In this document: piece by piece, positions 6,462 to 14,637 of the stretch | How positions within the stretch are numbered: the first letter of the stretch is position 1 | How the letters are laid out: every line of letters begins with the position of its first letter | Assembly: GCF_003201655.1 (NCBI RefSeq) | Contig: NZ_QJJU01000026.1 | Coordinates: 1 to 64,000 of the forward strand | Reading direction: 5' to 3' | Source: Mycolicibacterium moriokaense | GTDB taxonomy: Bacteria > Actinomycetota > Actinomycetes > Mycobacteriales > Mycobacteriaceae | DNA: 64,000 nt | Translations under genes and position numbers: made by a program | The notes under the pieces: generated by a model | The model's database searches: none | Told to the model about the DNA's origin: nothing | The model's input: the letters and a program-made list of their open reading frames with translations, nothing else

Positions 6462-8309
6462 ATGCCCGAACAAGCCGACGACCCTACGAACCCGCCGGGC
6501 CCAGGCGCGCGAGGCGCAGCCAAGGTGAGCCGACGGCACATGCTTGGCGGCGCTGGACTACTCGGTCTTGGTGCCGCCGTGGGCGCCGTGGCCGCCACCG
6601 CGATACAGAGCAAGGCCCCCGATGTCACCGAGCGGCCGCAAACCGCCACCCAGGGCCCGCGCAGCAACCCGGTGCCCCAAGCCCCCGGCACGCCTCGGCG
6701 GCCGAGCCGGCCGCTGAACATCATTCTGGTAATACGTGATCAAACGCGGTTCGACTTGCCCGCCGCCGCCGGTTACAGCATTCCGGCGCTTGATCGCCTT
6801 GCACAGCAAGGGATTAGCTTTCGCAACCACTACATCGCATCGGCGATGTGTACGCCGTCGCGTGCCGCGTTCTACAGCGGGCATCCGCCGCAGGTCAACG
6901 GAGTCTTCGACCAGATGGAGACCGGCTGGGTACCCAACTTGCGACAAGACCAGCCCAACATGGGCTCAATGATGAAGAAGCTCGGTTACCAGACAGCGTT
7001 CTTCGGCAAATGGGAAATGGAGGCCGACCTGATCCCGCCCAAGCCGACCGTCAACTACAGCCAATCGCTGCAGCCCTATGGTTTCGACATCTACCAGCCC
7101 GACGGCGACAAACCCGGCGCTCCCAACCAGGGCTACGACACCGATGTGTATACGGCCAGCGAAGGCGTCCGCTGGCTGCGCGGCAATGTGCCCAGGCTGC
7201 GCGAATCCGGTCAGCCCTTCTTCTTGATCATGAGCTACCTGAACCCGCACGACATCATGTACGCCGACGCCAATGTCGCTGGCACACCTCAGGTCCAGCT
7301 GGCTGTCTCGAAGGAAGCGATCGTAACTCCGCCGAACAATGCGCTTTACAGCCGGCGTTGGAATACCGCTCCCTCACCGACCCTGCAGGAATCGCTGTCG
7401 GCCCCAGGCATGCCCCCGGCGCTGGCGGAATACAACACCGGGTGGAACGGGGTTCTTGGCACCATTCCCACGAACCGCCCAGACATGTGGGAAGTCTTCA
7501 ACGACTACTACCTGAACATGATTCGTGACACGGACCTCAGCCTGCAACAACTTGAGGACGGCCTGGACGAGCTTGGTCTCTGGGAGGAGACGGTCGTCAT
7601 CTTCACCGCGGATCACGGCGAGATGGCGGGTGATCACGGCGGCATTCGGGGCAAGGGGCCGATGGCCTATGAGGGCAACTCCCATGTGCCGTTGATCGTT
7701 GTCCACCCCGACTTTGCCCGGGGCCAACAAACGGAAGTCGTAACCAGCCATCTGGATCTGATGCCATCGCTGCCCGGGCTCGCGGGGGTGCCCGAGGACC
7801 AGCGGCGAGAAGCCGTGCAGGGCTTGCCTGGTCACGACTTTTCCGGGGTGCTCGCCACAGCCCAGACCGCGAGTCCACAGGCCGTCCGCCCCGGCGTTCT
7901 ATTCAACTACGTGGGCCCGCTCACCATCGATGCGGACTATTGCCTGGCAGGGATGAAGGAACTGCTTCAGAACAAACCGGCGCCACCGTTGACGGAGCTT
8001 CAATCCAAGCTCAACAAGCGCGGATTCATGAGTTTCGCGTTCGACGGGCAGTACAAGTTCGCGCGCTACTACGCACCTGCCAACTTCAATACGCCGACGA
8101 CACTGGAACAGATTCTGCGGAACAACGACGTCCAGCTCTTCGACCTGAAGAACGATCCGCTCGAGACGCACAATCTGGCGCTGGAGCCAGAGAAGAACAA
8201 AGATCTCATGCTGCGTATGAACACCTTGCTGAATGAGCTCATCGCCAATGAGGTAGGCAAGAACGACGGTGGTTTCCTGCCCATGGAGATACGTCCCCAG
8301 CGTGGGTGA
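6462..8309 (+). CDS. Tat-exported type I sulfatase
   Basis: A 615-residue alkaline-phosphatase-superfamily sulfatase. The N-terminus has a twin-arginine motif, VSRRHML (Arg24-Arg25), then a hydrophobic GLLGLGAAVGAVAAT stretch, indicating Tat export. The active-site motif is CTPSRAAFYSG with Cys130 predicted to become formylglycine. Other metal and catalytic motifs are IRDQTRFD, GKWEMEA and FTADHGEMAGDHGG. It hydrolyses sulfate esters, presumably outside the membrane. The start at 6462 is preferred because the upstream in-frame extension crosses the operator at 6354-6383. The gene shares that operator with the divergent Rieske operon, so a sulfated substrate of the pathway is a reasonable inference. 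No formylglycine-generating enzyme is in the window. Confidence 0.9.
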   Translation: MPEQADDPTNPPGPGARGAAKVSRRHMLGGAGLLGLGAAVGAVAATAIQSKAPDVTERPQTATQGPRSNPVPQAPGTPRRPSRPLNIILVIRDQTRFDLPAAAGYSIPALDRLAQQGISFRNHYIASAMCTPSRAAFYSGHPPQVNGVFDQMETGWVPNLRQDQPNMGSMMKKLGYQTAFFGKWEMEADLIPPKPTVNYSQSLQPYGFDIYQPDGDKPGAPNQGYDTDVYTASEGVRWLRGNVPRLRESGQPFFLIMSYLNPHDIMYADANVAGTPQVQLAVSKEAIVTPPNNALYSRRWNTAPSPTLQESLSAPGMPPALAEYNTGWNGVLGTIPTNRPDMWEVFNDYYLNMIRDTDLSLQQLEDGLDELGLWEETVVIFTADHGEMAGDHGGIRGKGPMAYEGNSHVPLIVVHPDFARGQQTEVVTSHLDLMPSLPGLAGVPEDQRREAVQGLPGHDFSGVLATAQTASPQAVRPGVLFNYVGPLTIDADYCLAGMKELLQNKPAPPLTELQSKLNKRGFMSFAFDGQYKFARYYAPANFNTPTTLEQILRNNDVQLFDLKNDPLETHNLALEPEKNKDLMLRMNTLLNELIANEVGKNDGGFLPMEIRPQRG

Positions 8310-8319
8310 GCCCGTCGGC

Positions 8320-8778
8320 TCACGACGAGGGACCGATGTGATCGGTGTACAGCTTGTGGCCAGTGCCCTGTTCGATCACGCGGCCAAGCAGGGTACGCAG
8401 AGTTTCTTGCTCAGCGCTGCTGAGCACGCCGAACACATTGTCGTGCGCGGCGATCGCGTCACTGACAACGGCCTCGGCGACCTTACGACCTTGGTCAGTC
8501 AGAAAGGCCTGCAGTATCCGGCCGTGTTGCGGGTCCTGCTTACGCTCTACAAGGCCGCGACGCTCGAGCTCCTTGACGGCCAGTTGCACGCCCTGCGGGG
8601 TAATGAGCAGCCGACGCGCCAAGTCGGCGCCGGACAAGCCGGGTTCGGTCGCCAGCTGGCGCAGCATGCCGATCTGCGCGGTGCTGACGCCATGCTCGCT
8701 GACGGCGTCGTTCACCGTCGTCAACGAGAAGTACCACGCCTGCTTGAGTAGCCAGAGAATGTTGTCGGTTTGTTCCAC
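8320..8778 (-). CDS. MarR family transcriptional regulator
   Basis: A 152-residue winged-helix regulator. The central region GLSGADLARRLLITPQGVQ is the helix-turn-helix, followed by the wing LVERKQDPQHGRI, both typical of MarR. MarR proteins bind short palindromes as dimers and release on ligand binding. It is the last gene behind the amidohydrolase (18-base gap) in the Rieske operon starting at 11630. It is a candidate binder of the CAAGTACTTG sites at 6354, 11687 and 12913, although those also match the KstR2 core. Its stop lies 10 bases from the convergent sulfatase. Confidence 0.92.
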   Translation of the reverse strand: MEQTDNILWLLKQAWYFSLTTVNDAVSEHGVSTAQIGMLRQLATEPGLSGADLARRLLITPQGVQLAVKELERRGLVERKQDPQHGRILQAFLTDQGRKVAEAVVSDAIAAHDNVFGVLSSAEQETLRTLLGRVIEQGTGHKLYTDHIGPSS

Positions 8779-8796
8779 GCTTGCCTCCTTGCCTTG

Positions 8797-10032
8797 CTAG
8801 CGCCTGTAGACCTGGCCGTTTTTCATCACGAATCGCACGTCGAGAGTGGTTCCGATGTCGCGCGACGGGTCACCGGGAACGGCGATGATGTCGGCAAGAT
8901 ACCCCGGCGCGAGGCGACCCAGCTCGTCGTCCGCCTCGATCAGCTCCGCGCTGGTGACCGTCGCGGCGCGGATCGCCTGCATCGGTGTCATGCCCCTTTT
9001 CACAAGGGCGCACAGCTCTTTGGCGTTCTGGCCGTGCGGGATGGCCGGGGCATCGGTTCCGCACGCGATCCGGACTCCGGCCGCAATCGCCTTCGGCAGC
9101 ATCGCCTGCGCTTGCGGGAACACCACTTCGGCCTTCTTGCGCAGCTCTGGTGCGATGCGGTCGATGGCCATCGCTTCGGTGAGATATGTCGTGGAGACCA
9201 GGAACGTGCCGTGGTCGACCATCATCTGAATCGTCTCGTCGGTCGCGAGGAACCCGTGTTCGATGCAGTCGATACCGGCCCGGATGCAGGCCCGAATGGC
9301 GCTGTCCCCCACCGCATGCGCCGCGACGCGCACGCCCGCGCGGTGGGCCTCGTCGGCGATCGCGGCGAATTCGTCGTCGGAGTACTGCTGCGCGCCAGGG
9401 GCGGTGCTGTGCGACATAACGCCACCCGACGCGGACACCTTGATCAGTTTGGCGCCGTGGCGAATCTGGTAGCGCACACACGCCCTTACGTCATCGACAC
9501 CGTTGGCGATGCCCTCGGCGACGGACAGCGGCATGATGCCCGGCGCGAGACGTTGGAACACCGTCGGGTCGAGGTGCCCGCCGTACGGGGTGACCGCATG
9601 CCCGGCGGGATAGATCCGCGGTCCGACATGCCAGCCCTGTTCGATCGCGCGCTGCAATGCGACGTCGAGCAGATAGCCACCGGTCTTGACCATCAGGCCG
9701 AGGTTGCGGACGGTCGTGAAGCCGGCCTCAAGGGTGGTCCGTGCGTTCACCGCACCGCGCAGGGTGCGATAGGCGGGATCGTCCTGCACGCCGTGCATGG
9801 GATTGGGCAGACCTTCCGGTCCGCCTGGTCCCCCGATCAGCAGGTTGAGCTCCATGTCCATCAGGCCCGGCAACAAGGTCACGTCGCCAAGGTCGATCTC
9901 CGCCGAATCGGCGGGCACCTCAATCGGATTCACCGCTTGGATTCGTTCGCCGTCGACGACTACTACGGCGGGCGAGTGCACCTCACCCGCGTCGACATCA
10001 GCCCAGCGCGCGGCGCGAATGACGGTGGTCAT
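8797..10032 (-). CDS. amidohydrolase-superfamily protein with HxH replaced by ExN (copy 1)
   Basis: A 411-residue protein with the amidohydrolase layout: an N-terminal beta-sandwich, LLPGLMDM at residue 53, a TIM barrel, and a C-terminal PGYLADIIAVPGDP strand. The metal-binding HxH after the first barrel strand is replaced by Glu61-Leu-Asn63. Other ligands appear kept: the lysine in AKLIKVSASGG, His in RVAAHAVGD, His in CIEHGF and Asp in GTDAPAIPHG. The paralogue at 50347 has the same E-x-N, so this is a conserved variation. Family members hydrolyse amide, ester or related bonds; the altered site may bind metal differently. The start overlaps the small protein stop as ATGA. Confidence 0.88.
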   Translation of the reverse strand: MTTVIRAARWADVDAGEVHSPAVVVVDGERIQAVNPIEVPADSAEIDLGDVTLLPGLMDMELNLLIGGPGGPEGLPNPMHGVQDDPAYRTLRGAVNARTTLEAGFTTVRNLGLMVKTGGYLLDVALQRAIEQGWHVGPRIYPAGHAVTPYGGHLDPTVFQRLAPGIMPLSVAEGIANGVDDVRACVRYQIRHGAKLIKVSASGGVMSHSTAPGAQQYSDDEFAAIADEAHRAGVRVAAHAVGDSAIRACIRAGIDCIEHGFLATDETIQMMVDHGTFLVSTTYLTEAMAIDRIAPELRKKAEVVFPQAQAMLPKAIAAGVRIACGTDAPAIPHGQNAKELCALVKRGMTPMQAIRAATVTSAELIEADDELGRLAPGYLADIIAVPGDPSRDIGTTLDVRFVMKNGQVYRR

Positions 10033-10358
10033 GGGACCGGTTCGGAAACGCAGTCCAGCGTTGCGGCGCCGGAATCGGGAACACGCGGCTGCTTCCAGCA
10101 CTCGACGGGGAACGACACCATGATCATCGAGTACAGCAAGTGCATCAGATTCAGTACGTCGTCCGGCATGTCGTCGAGCGGGAATTTGTCGCAGTACGAA
10201 ATCGCCTCCTCCGCCCTCGGCGTGATGGCGTCGTAGAAGGCTTGCATCTCGGCCATCGAACTGGCCAGCCGCTTGTCGAAGCGCTCCGGCTCCGAAGGCA
10301 GGCACCACTGCGAAAATCGTTCCAAGTCAGCAAATTCGGTGGGAAGCGTGGCGGTCAT
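10029..10358 (-). CDS. small conserved protein of the Rieske module (copy 2)
   Basis: A 109-residue protein of the same unnamed family as those at 3636, 37137 and 50015. It reads LPTEFADLERFSQWCLP, ERFDKRL, MQAFYDAITPRAEE, DKFPLDDMPDD and a hydrophobic YSMIMVSFPVECW followed by KQPRVPDSGA. It is closest to the copy at 50015. No catalytic motif is recognisable. Its start lies 6 bases after the Rieske stop, and its stop overlaps the amidohydrolase start. A role as a helper or small subunit of the oxygenase is inferred from position only. Confidence 0.85.
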   Translation of the reverse strand: MTATLPTEFADLERFSQWCLPSEPERFDKRLASSMAEMQAFYDAITPRAEEAISYCDKFPLDDMPDDVLNLMHLLYSMIMVSFPVECWKQPRVPDSGAATLDCVSEPVP

Positions 10359-10364
10359 CTCCGG

Positions 10365-11630
10365 TTACACCCCCGCGGTCTTGCGCTGATAGTCCTCGAC
10401 CCAGGCCGCCGTCTCCTTGTGCAGGTGACGGATCAGCACCTCCTGGTCGCAAAGCAAGAACTTGTCGACCACACCGGATTCGACCATTGTCTGGGTGGCC
10501 TCAAGGGTATTCGCGTCCTGCAGCCCGTACTCCTTGAACGAGACTGCCGCCAGCTCCTGCGCGATGCGCTCGCGTGGCGTGCGCGGCTGCGGGAAGTACA
10601 GCGTGCCCTCGAAGAGGTGCGAGTTAAACGACGTCGGCCAGTAGTGGTAGGTCAGATACCAGCCCTGGCCCCAGACCAGGATCACGAAGTTCGGGAACAG
10701 CTGGAACGAATCCAGGCCCCACGGATCACATTTGGCCGGATTGAGCCCCGGCGGCATGTCGCCCAGGTCGGGTTTGTCCCACGGCCCGAACAGGCCGCTC
10801 TGGCAGATGTCCTCCATCGGCTTACGCATCTCAGAGTCCATCTCCCACGCCCGGATGCCCGACGTGCTGACCAGTCGATGCGGCCCGTCGATGCGGTAGT
10901 GCGGCGCCTCGAAACCGGCCTCAGCGGCGGCCTTCGAATACTTGGAAGGCGACTGGTTCGCATGGAGCACGGGTGCGTGATAGAACTCCTGAAACGCGTC
11001 CATGTACAGCTTCCAGTTCGCCTTCACCTCCGAGCGGTAGTAGAACCGCGAGGTCATCTCGCCGAATGGATACCCCTCCAGTCCGGTGATCATCGGACCG
11101 AGGAAATCGCGGAGCGGCTGCTCGGGTTCGTCCGCCAGGTTGATGAAGATGAACCCCTCCCAGACGTCGCAATGCACGCCGACCAGGCCGTAGCGGCTCT
11201 TGTCCAGATCGAAGAACTCCCCCTCCTGCTGCACGAAGGTCAGGTTGCCGTCCAGGTCGTAGCGCCAGGCGTGGTACTTGCAGGTGAACTGCCTGCAGGT
11301 ACCGCTGGTCTCCTCCAGCGGCATGTCGTTCCACACCAGCTTGTTGCCGCGGTGCCTGCAGATGTTGTGGTACGCCTTGACCTCGCCGGAGGAGGTGCGC
11401 ACCACGATGATCGACGTGTTGGCGACCTTCAGTTCCTTGGTGAAGTAGCTGCCTTTACGCGGAATCTGTTCGACGCGACCGACATTCAGCCATGCCCGCT
11501 TGAAGACCGCCTTGCGTTCGACCTCGTAGAACTCGGGGCTGATCGAATCCTCGTAGGAGACCGGCTCCGTTCCCAGTTCTGGATAGTGCTGCGTCCAGCT
11601 GCCCTCGGGCGGTTTGGGGAAACGAGCCAT
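10365..11630 (-). CDS. Rieske non-heme iron oxygenase, alpha subunit (copy 2)
   Basis: A 421-residue alpha subunit closely related to the copies at 3974 and 48676. Rieske ligands are CRH (Cys91, His93) and CKYH (Cys117, His120); the mononuclear iron motif is DAFQEFYHAPVLH (His218, His223). The N-terminus MARFPKPPEGSWTQHYPELG is nearly shared by the three. A ribosome site AGGAGAGG precedes the ATG. It starts an operon with the small protein, the ExN amidohydrolase and MarR, and has a CAAGTAATTG operator-like site 57 bases upstream. No ferredoxin or reductase is in this operon, so electrons must come from elsewhere, possibly from the ferredoxin at 6027. Confidence 0.95.
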   Translation of the reverse strand: MARFPKPPEGSWTQHYPELGTEPVSYEDSISPEFYEVERKAVFKRAWLNVGRVEQIPRKGSYFTKELKVANTSIIVVRTSSGEVKAYHNICRHRGNKLVWNDMPLEETSGTCRQFTCKYHAWRYDLDGNLTFVQQEGEFFDLDKSRYGLVGVHCDVWEGFIFINLADEPEQPLRDFLGPMITGLEGYPFGEMTSRFYYRSEVKANWKLYMDAFQEFYHAPVLHANQSPSKYSKAAAEAGFEAPHYRIDGPHRLVSTSGIRAWEMDSEMRKPMEDICQSGLFGPWDKPDLGDMPPGLNPAKCDPWGLDSFQLFPNFVILVWGQGWYLTYHYWPTSFNSHLFEGTLYFPQPRTPRERIAQELAAVSFKEYGLQDANTLEATQTMVESGVVDKFLLCDQEVLIRHLHKETAAWVEDYQRKTAGV

Positions 11631-11686
11631 TTGCCTCTCCTGTCCACTCCGGTAGCGCCGACGCTATATGCTTCAGCCGATAATCA

Positions 11687-11696
11687 CAAGTAATTG
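11687..11696. promoter_or_regulatory. operator-like site upstream of Rieske copy 2
   Basis: CAAGTAATTG differs from the CAAGTACTTG palindrome at 6354 by one base. It lies 57 bases upstream of the Rieske start and 28 bases from the end of the next gene. Single degenerate copies are weak evidence; the position is what makes it plausible. Confidence 0.5.
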
Positions 11697-11723
11697 ATAC
11701 TGCCGGGCCGAGATCCGAAATCG

Positions 11724-12899
11724 CTAGCGCGCCGGTAGACCCAACACCCGCTGAGCGATGATGTTGCGTTGAATCTCGGAGGTGCCGCCGGAAATGGTGC
11801 CCGCGTAGGTGCCGATGTAGCGGGTGAACCCGCTTCCGGTGAAAAGGTCTGGGCTGTAAGGGTTGTACGGTGCGGTCAGCGTAGGACTGCGCAAACCGTC
11901 AACGCCAGAGGCGTCAAGGGCATGCCTGAACGCGTTCTGCTCGGCCTCCGACCCGAGCAACTTCAGCACCGAAACACCAGGGATGTTGCGCTCCCCGCGC
12001 GCGGCCTGCCCGAGTGCCGCCGAGCCCAACAGCCGCAGCGCCTGATAATCCATCGCGATGGTGGCGTAGCGGTCCCGGTTCAGCGCTCCGTCGGGCCGGA
12101 AATCCTCGAGCAGCTGCGCCAGCCTGTTGGCGAACGCCGTCCACATCATCGTGCGCTCATGGCCGAGCGATCCGTTGGCGACCCGCCATCCGCCGTTGAG
12201 CGGTCCGACGAGGTTCTCCGCCGGAACGCGCACATCGGTGAAGAACACTTCGTTGAAATCGATGCTGTCGCGGTCGAACACCGAGGCGAACGGCCGACGC
12301 TCCACCCCTGGCGTATCGGTGGGGATAAGCACTGCGCTGATCCCCTTGTGCTTCGGCGCATCGGGATCGGTGCGGACGAAGGTGAGCAACACGTCGGCGT
12401 CGTGAGCGCCTGACGTCCACACCTTTTGTCCGTTGACCATGAATTGGTCACCGTCGAGAACCGCGCGGGTGCTGAGCCCGGCAAGGTCGGACCCTGCCCC
12501 CGGCTCACTCATGCCAAGGGCTGCGGTCATGTCTCCACGCAGGATCGGCACCGCCCACCTCTGCTTCTGCTCGCGGGTCCCGAACGACAGCAGAGATGCC
12601 GCGATGATGCCAACGCCCTGCGGGTTGAAGCAGTGGTAGATGCGTCTACGGGAAAGCTCCTCACGATGGACGAACTGGCAGAGGATGTCGGCGTTTCGGC
12701 CACCGAACTCGGGTGGATTCCCCGGCAGGAACCACCCGTGGTCGAACTGCATCCGCTGCCAACGACGCGCCCATTCCGGCACGTGAGCGGTCGAACGCGA
12801 CCGCTCGGCCGCTTCGGCCTCTTTCGGCAGGTGGTCATCGAGGAATTCGATGAATTCGGCGCGAAACGCCTCGACCCCGGCGTCGAAGGTGAGCTGCAC
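11724..12899 (-). CDS. acyl-CoA dehydrogenase (copy A)
   Basis: A 391-residue FAD-dependent acyl-CoA dehydrogenase. It shows the substrate/flavin motif GMSEPGAGSDLAG, VNGQKVWTSGAHDAD, and the C-terminal signature GGTSEIQRNIIAQRVLGLP. It is the same length as the enzyme at 54883-56058 and starts with an almost identical MQLTFDAxVEAFRA, so the two are recent paralogues. The family introduces a double bond next to the thioester of an acyl-CoA. It is divergent from the epimerase at 12956, with an operator-like site between, and lies upstream of the Rieske operon on the same strand. Confidence 0.95.
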   Translation of the reverse strand: MQLTFDAGVEAFRAEFIEFLDDHLPKEAEAAERSRSTAHVPEWARRWQRMQFDHGWFLPGNPPEFGGRNADILCQFVHREELSRRRIYHCFNPQGVGIIAASLLSFGTREQKQRWAVPILRGDMTAALGMSEPGAGSDLAGLSTRAVLDGDQFMVNGQKVWTSGAHDADVLLTFVRTDPDAPKHKGISAVLIPTDTPGVERRPFASVFDRDSIDFNEVFFTDVRVPAENLVGPLNGGWRVANGSLGHERTMMWTAFANRLAQLLEDFRPDGALNRDRYATIAMDYQALRLLGSAALGQAARGERNIPGVSVLKLLGSEAEQNAFRHALDASGVDGLRSPTLTAPYNPYSPDLFTGSGFTRYIGTYAGTISGGTSEIQRNIIAQRVLGLPAR

Positions 12900-12912
12900 A
12901 CCGCCACCTTAT

Positions 12913-12922
12913 CAAGTACTTA
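12913..12922. promoter_or_regulatory. operator-like site in the divergent promoter region
   Basis: CAAGTACTTA, preceded by AT, differs from the palindrome CAAGTACTTG by one base. It sits in the 56-base gap between the divergent acyl-CoA dehydrogenase and epimerase genes, so it could control both. Confidence 0.6.
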
Positions 12923-12955
12923 ACATTTGTGCCGCCGTGCGCTATGAATAGTGGG

Positions 12956-13888
12956 ATGCTCGCCAACGAGAAGATCCTGATCACCGGCGCGACCGGCAAA
13001 ATCGCCTATCCAATCGCACGGGCCCTCACGCAGAGCAACGACGTGTGGGGCGCCGCCCGCCTGAGGGACCCGGCGGATCGGGACAAACTGGCGTCGGCGG
13101 GGATCACACCGATCACCCTCGACATCAGTACGGGCGATTTCTCGAAGCTTCCCGACGATTTCACCTACGTCTTCCACGCGGCAGTGGATACCGGCACCGA
13201 CGACTGGTCGCGATGCCTTGCGACGAACGCTCACAACTCGGGCGAGCTGCTCCACCACTGTCGAACCGCCAAAGGCTTCGTCTTCTGTTCGACCGGCTCG
13301 ATCTACGGCTACCAAGGCAGGCGGCCCCTGACCGAAGCAGATCCCCCTGGCGTGCCCTCGCGCGCGAACTACAGCTTTTCCAAAGTCGCCGCCGAAGCCG
13401 TGTGCACCTGGGTTGCCAACAGGTACCGGATTCCGGTCACGATCATCCGGATCTGCTCCACCTATGGGCCAGAGGGCGGAGCACCCGCCGATCGGCTCGA
13501 AATGATGTTGGCAGGCAAGCCGATTCGGCTTCACCCTGACAAGCCCAACAACTACAACCCGATCTACGAGGACGACTACGTCGCACTCGGCATCCGGGCC
13601 ATGGGGGTCGCCGCGACGCCGCCGGTCGTGGTGAACTGGGCAGGCAGCGAAACTGTCAGCGTCGAGGACTACTGCACGTACATGGGTGAACTCGTCGGTG
13701 TCGAGCCGATCTTCACCTACACCACCGATGCGCACACACCGCTGTGGCCCGACGTCACCTACATGCACGAGATTCTCGGCTCGACCAAGGTCGGTTGGCG
13801 CGACGGCTTTCGCCGCATGATCGCTGCTCGCCACCCCGAAATTGCGCTGCCCCAAGACAATTCCGCGACACAGGGAGGACGAAGGTGA
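12956..13888 (+). CDS. NAD-dependent epimerase/dehydratase family protein (extended SDR)
   Basis: A 310-residue extended SDR. It has ILITGATGKIA as the Rossmann motif, STGSIYGY with the catalytic serine, and YSFSK as the YxxxK. These enzymes act on sugar nucleotides, steroids or other alcohols; a 3-beta-hydroxysteroid-dehydrogenase-like role is possible in this setting but not shown. The start at 12956 (MLANEKIL) is favoured; an in-frame ATG at 12944 is possible. It is the first gene of a three-gene plus-strand operon, and its stop overlaps the next ATG as TGATG. Confidence 0.85.
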   Translation: MLANEKILITGATGKIAYPIARALTQSNDVWGAARLRDPADRDKLASAGITPITLDISTGDFSKLPDDFTYVFHAAVDTGTDDWSRCLATNAHNSGELLHHCRTAKGFVFCSTGSIYGYQGRRPLTEADPPGVPSRANYSFSKVAAEAVCTWVANRYRIPVTIIRICSTYGPEGGAPADRLEMMLAGKPIRLHPDKPNNYNPIYEDDYVALGIRAMGVAATPPVVVNWAGSETVSVEDYCTYMGELVGVEPIFTYTTDAHTPLWPDVTYMHEILGSTKVGWRDGFRRMIAARHPEIALPQDNSATQGGRR

Positions 13889-14628
13889 TGGAGCTGCTGG
13901 GAACGCCGTCCGACGAGGTCGATGGTGTGCTCGCCACGGGCCGTGGCGGCATCACCACGCTCTTCGTATCCATGGCGACACGCCATCCGGAAGGGCGAGA
14001 CGCCGACTATCTGCGCTGGCACACCCTCGACCACCGACCCGAGCAACACCGACTGTCGGCCGTGCGCGCGTCGCTGCGGTTGGTTTCGACGCCGGAGTGC
14101 CGGTCCGCGCGAGCGGCGGGCCAGGACCGCTATGACGCGATCGACCACGTGATGACGTACTTCTTCAGCGACCCCGGTGGACTGGACGGCTTCCTCGCCC
14201 TGGCCAAAGCGCTCATCGGAGCAGACCGGAAACTTCCCCTGCTGCCGCCGGTCGAACGCGGCGTGTACAACGTGGAGCACAAGGTCGCCGCGCCGCGCAT
14301 CAAGGTCGGCGCCGACGTACTTCCGTGGTGGCCGATCCTGGGCGTGTACCTGCTTCTGGAGCGCGGCGCCGCACCGGCGGACCAGCTGGTCGACGTCGAC
14401 GGTGTTGCCGGGGTCTGGCAAGCGGCGACGCTGGCCGTCGACGAGAAGATGGCGAGCGCTCAGGCGGGCCAGTCGATCACGTACTGCTTCCTCGACGACG
14501 ACCCGGTCGCCACGGCGGACCGACTGCGGCCTGCCCTTGAGAAGCGCTGGAGCGACGGCATCGAACCACTGCTGGCAGGACCCTTCTACCCCGTCGTCCC
14601 GTATCAGTGGGATCGCTATGTGCCATAG
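13888..14628 (+). CDS. EthD-like protein with two possible domain halves
   Basis: A 246-residue protein without a confident family name. The region VSMATRHPEGRDADYLRWHTLDHRPE resembles the EthD/dimeric alpha-beta barrel pattern, in which a short strand is followed by a W-x-x-x-H segment. A second half begins with PWWPILGVYLLLERGA and may repeat the fold. EthD-like proteins accompany P450 and oxygenase systems, but their chemistry is poorly known. It is translationally coupled to the epimerase upstream, and the LLM oxidoreductase starts 9 bases after its stop. Confidence 0.75.
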   Translation: MELLGTPSDEVDGVLATGRGGITTLFVSMATRHPEGRDADYLRWHTLDHRPEQHRLSAVRASLRLVSTPECRSARAAGQDRYDAIDHVMTYFFSDPGGLDGFLALAKALIGADRKLPLLPPVERGVYNVEHKVAAPRIKVGADVLPWWPILGVYLLLERGAAPADQLVDVDGVAGVWQAATLAVDEKMASAQAGQSITYCFLDDDPVATADRLRPALEKRWSDGIEPLLAGPFYPVVPYQWDRYVP

Positions 14629-14637
14629 GAGATTTGC

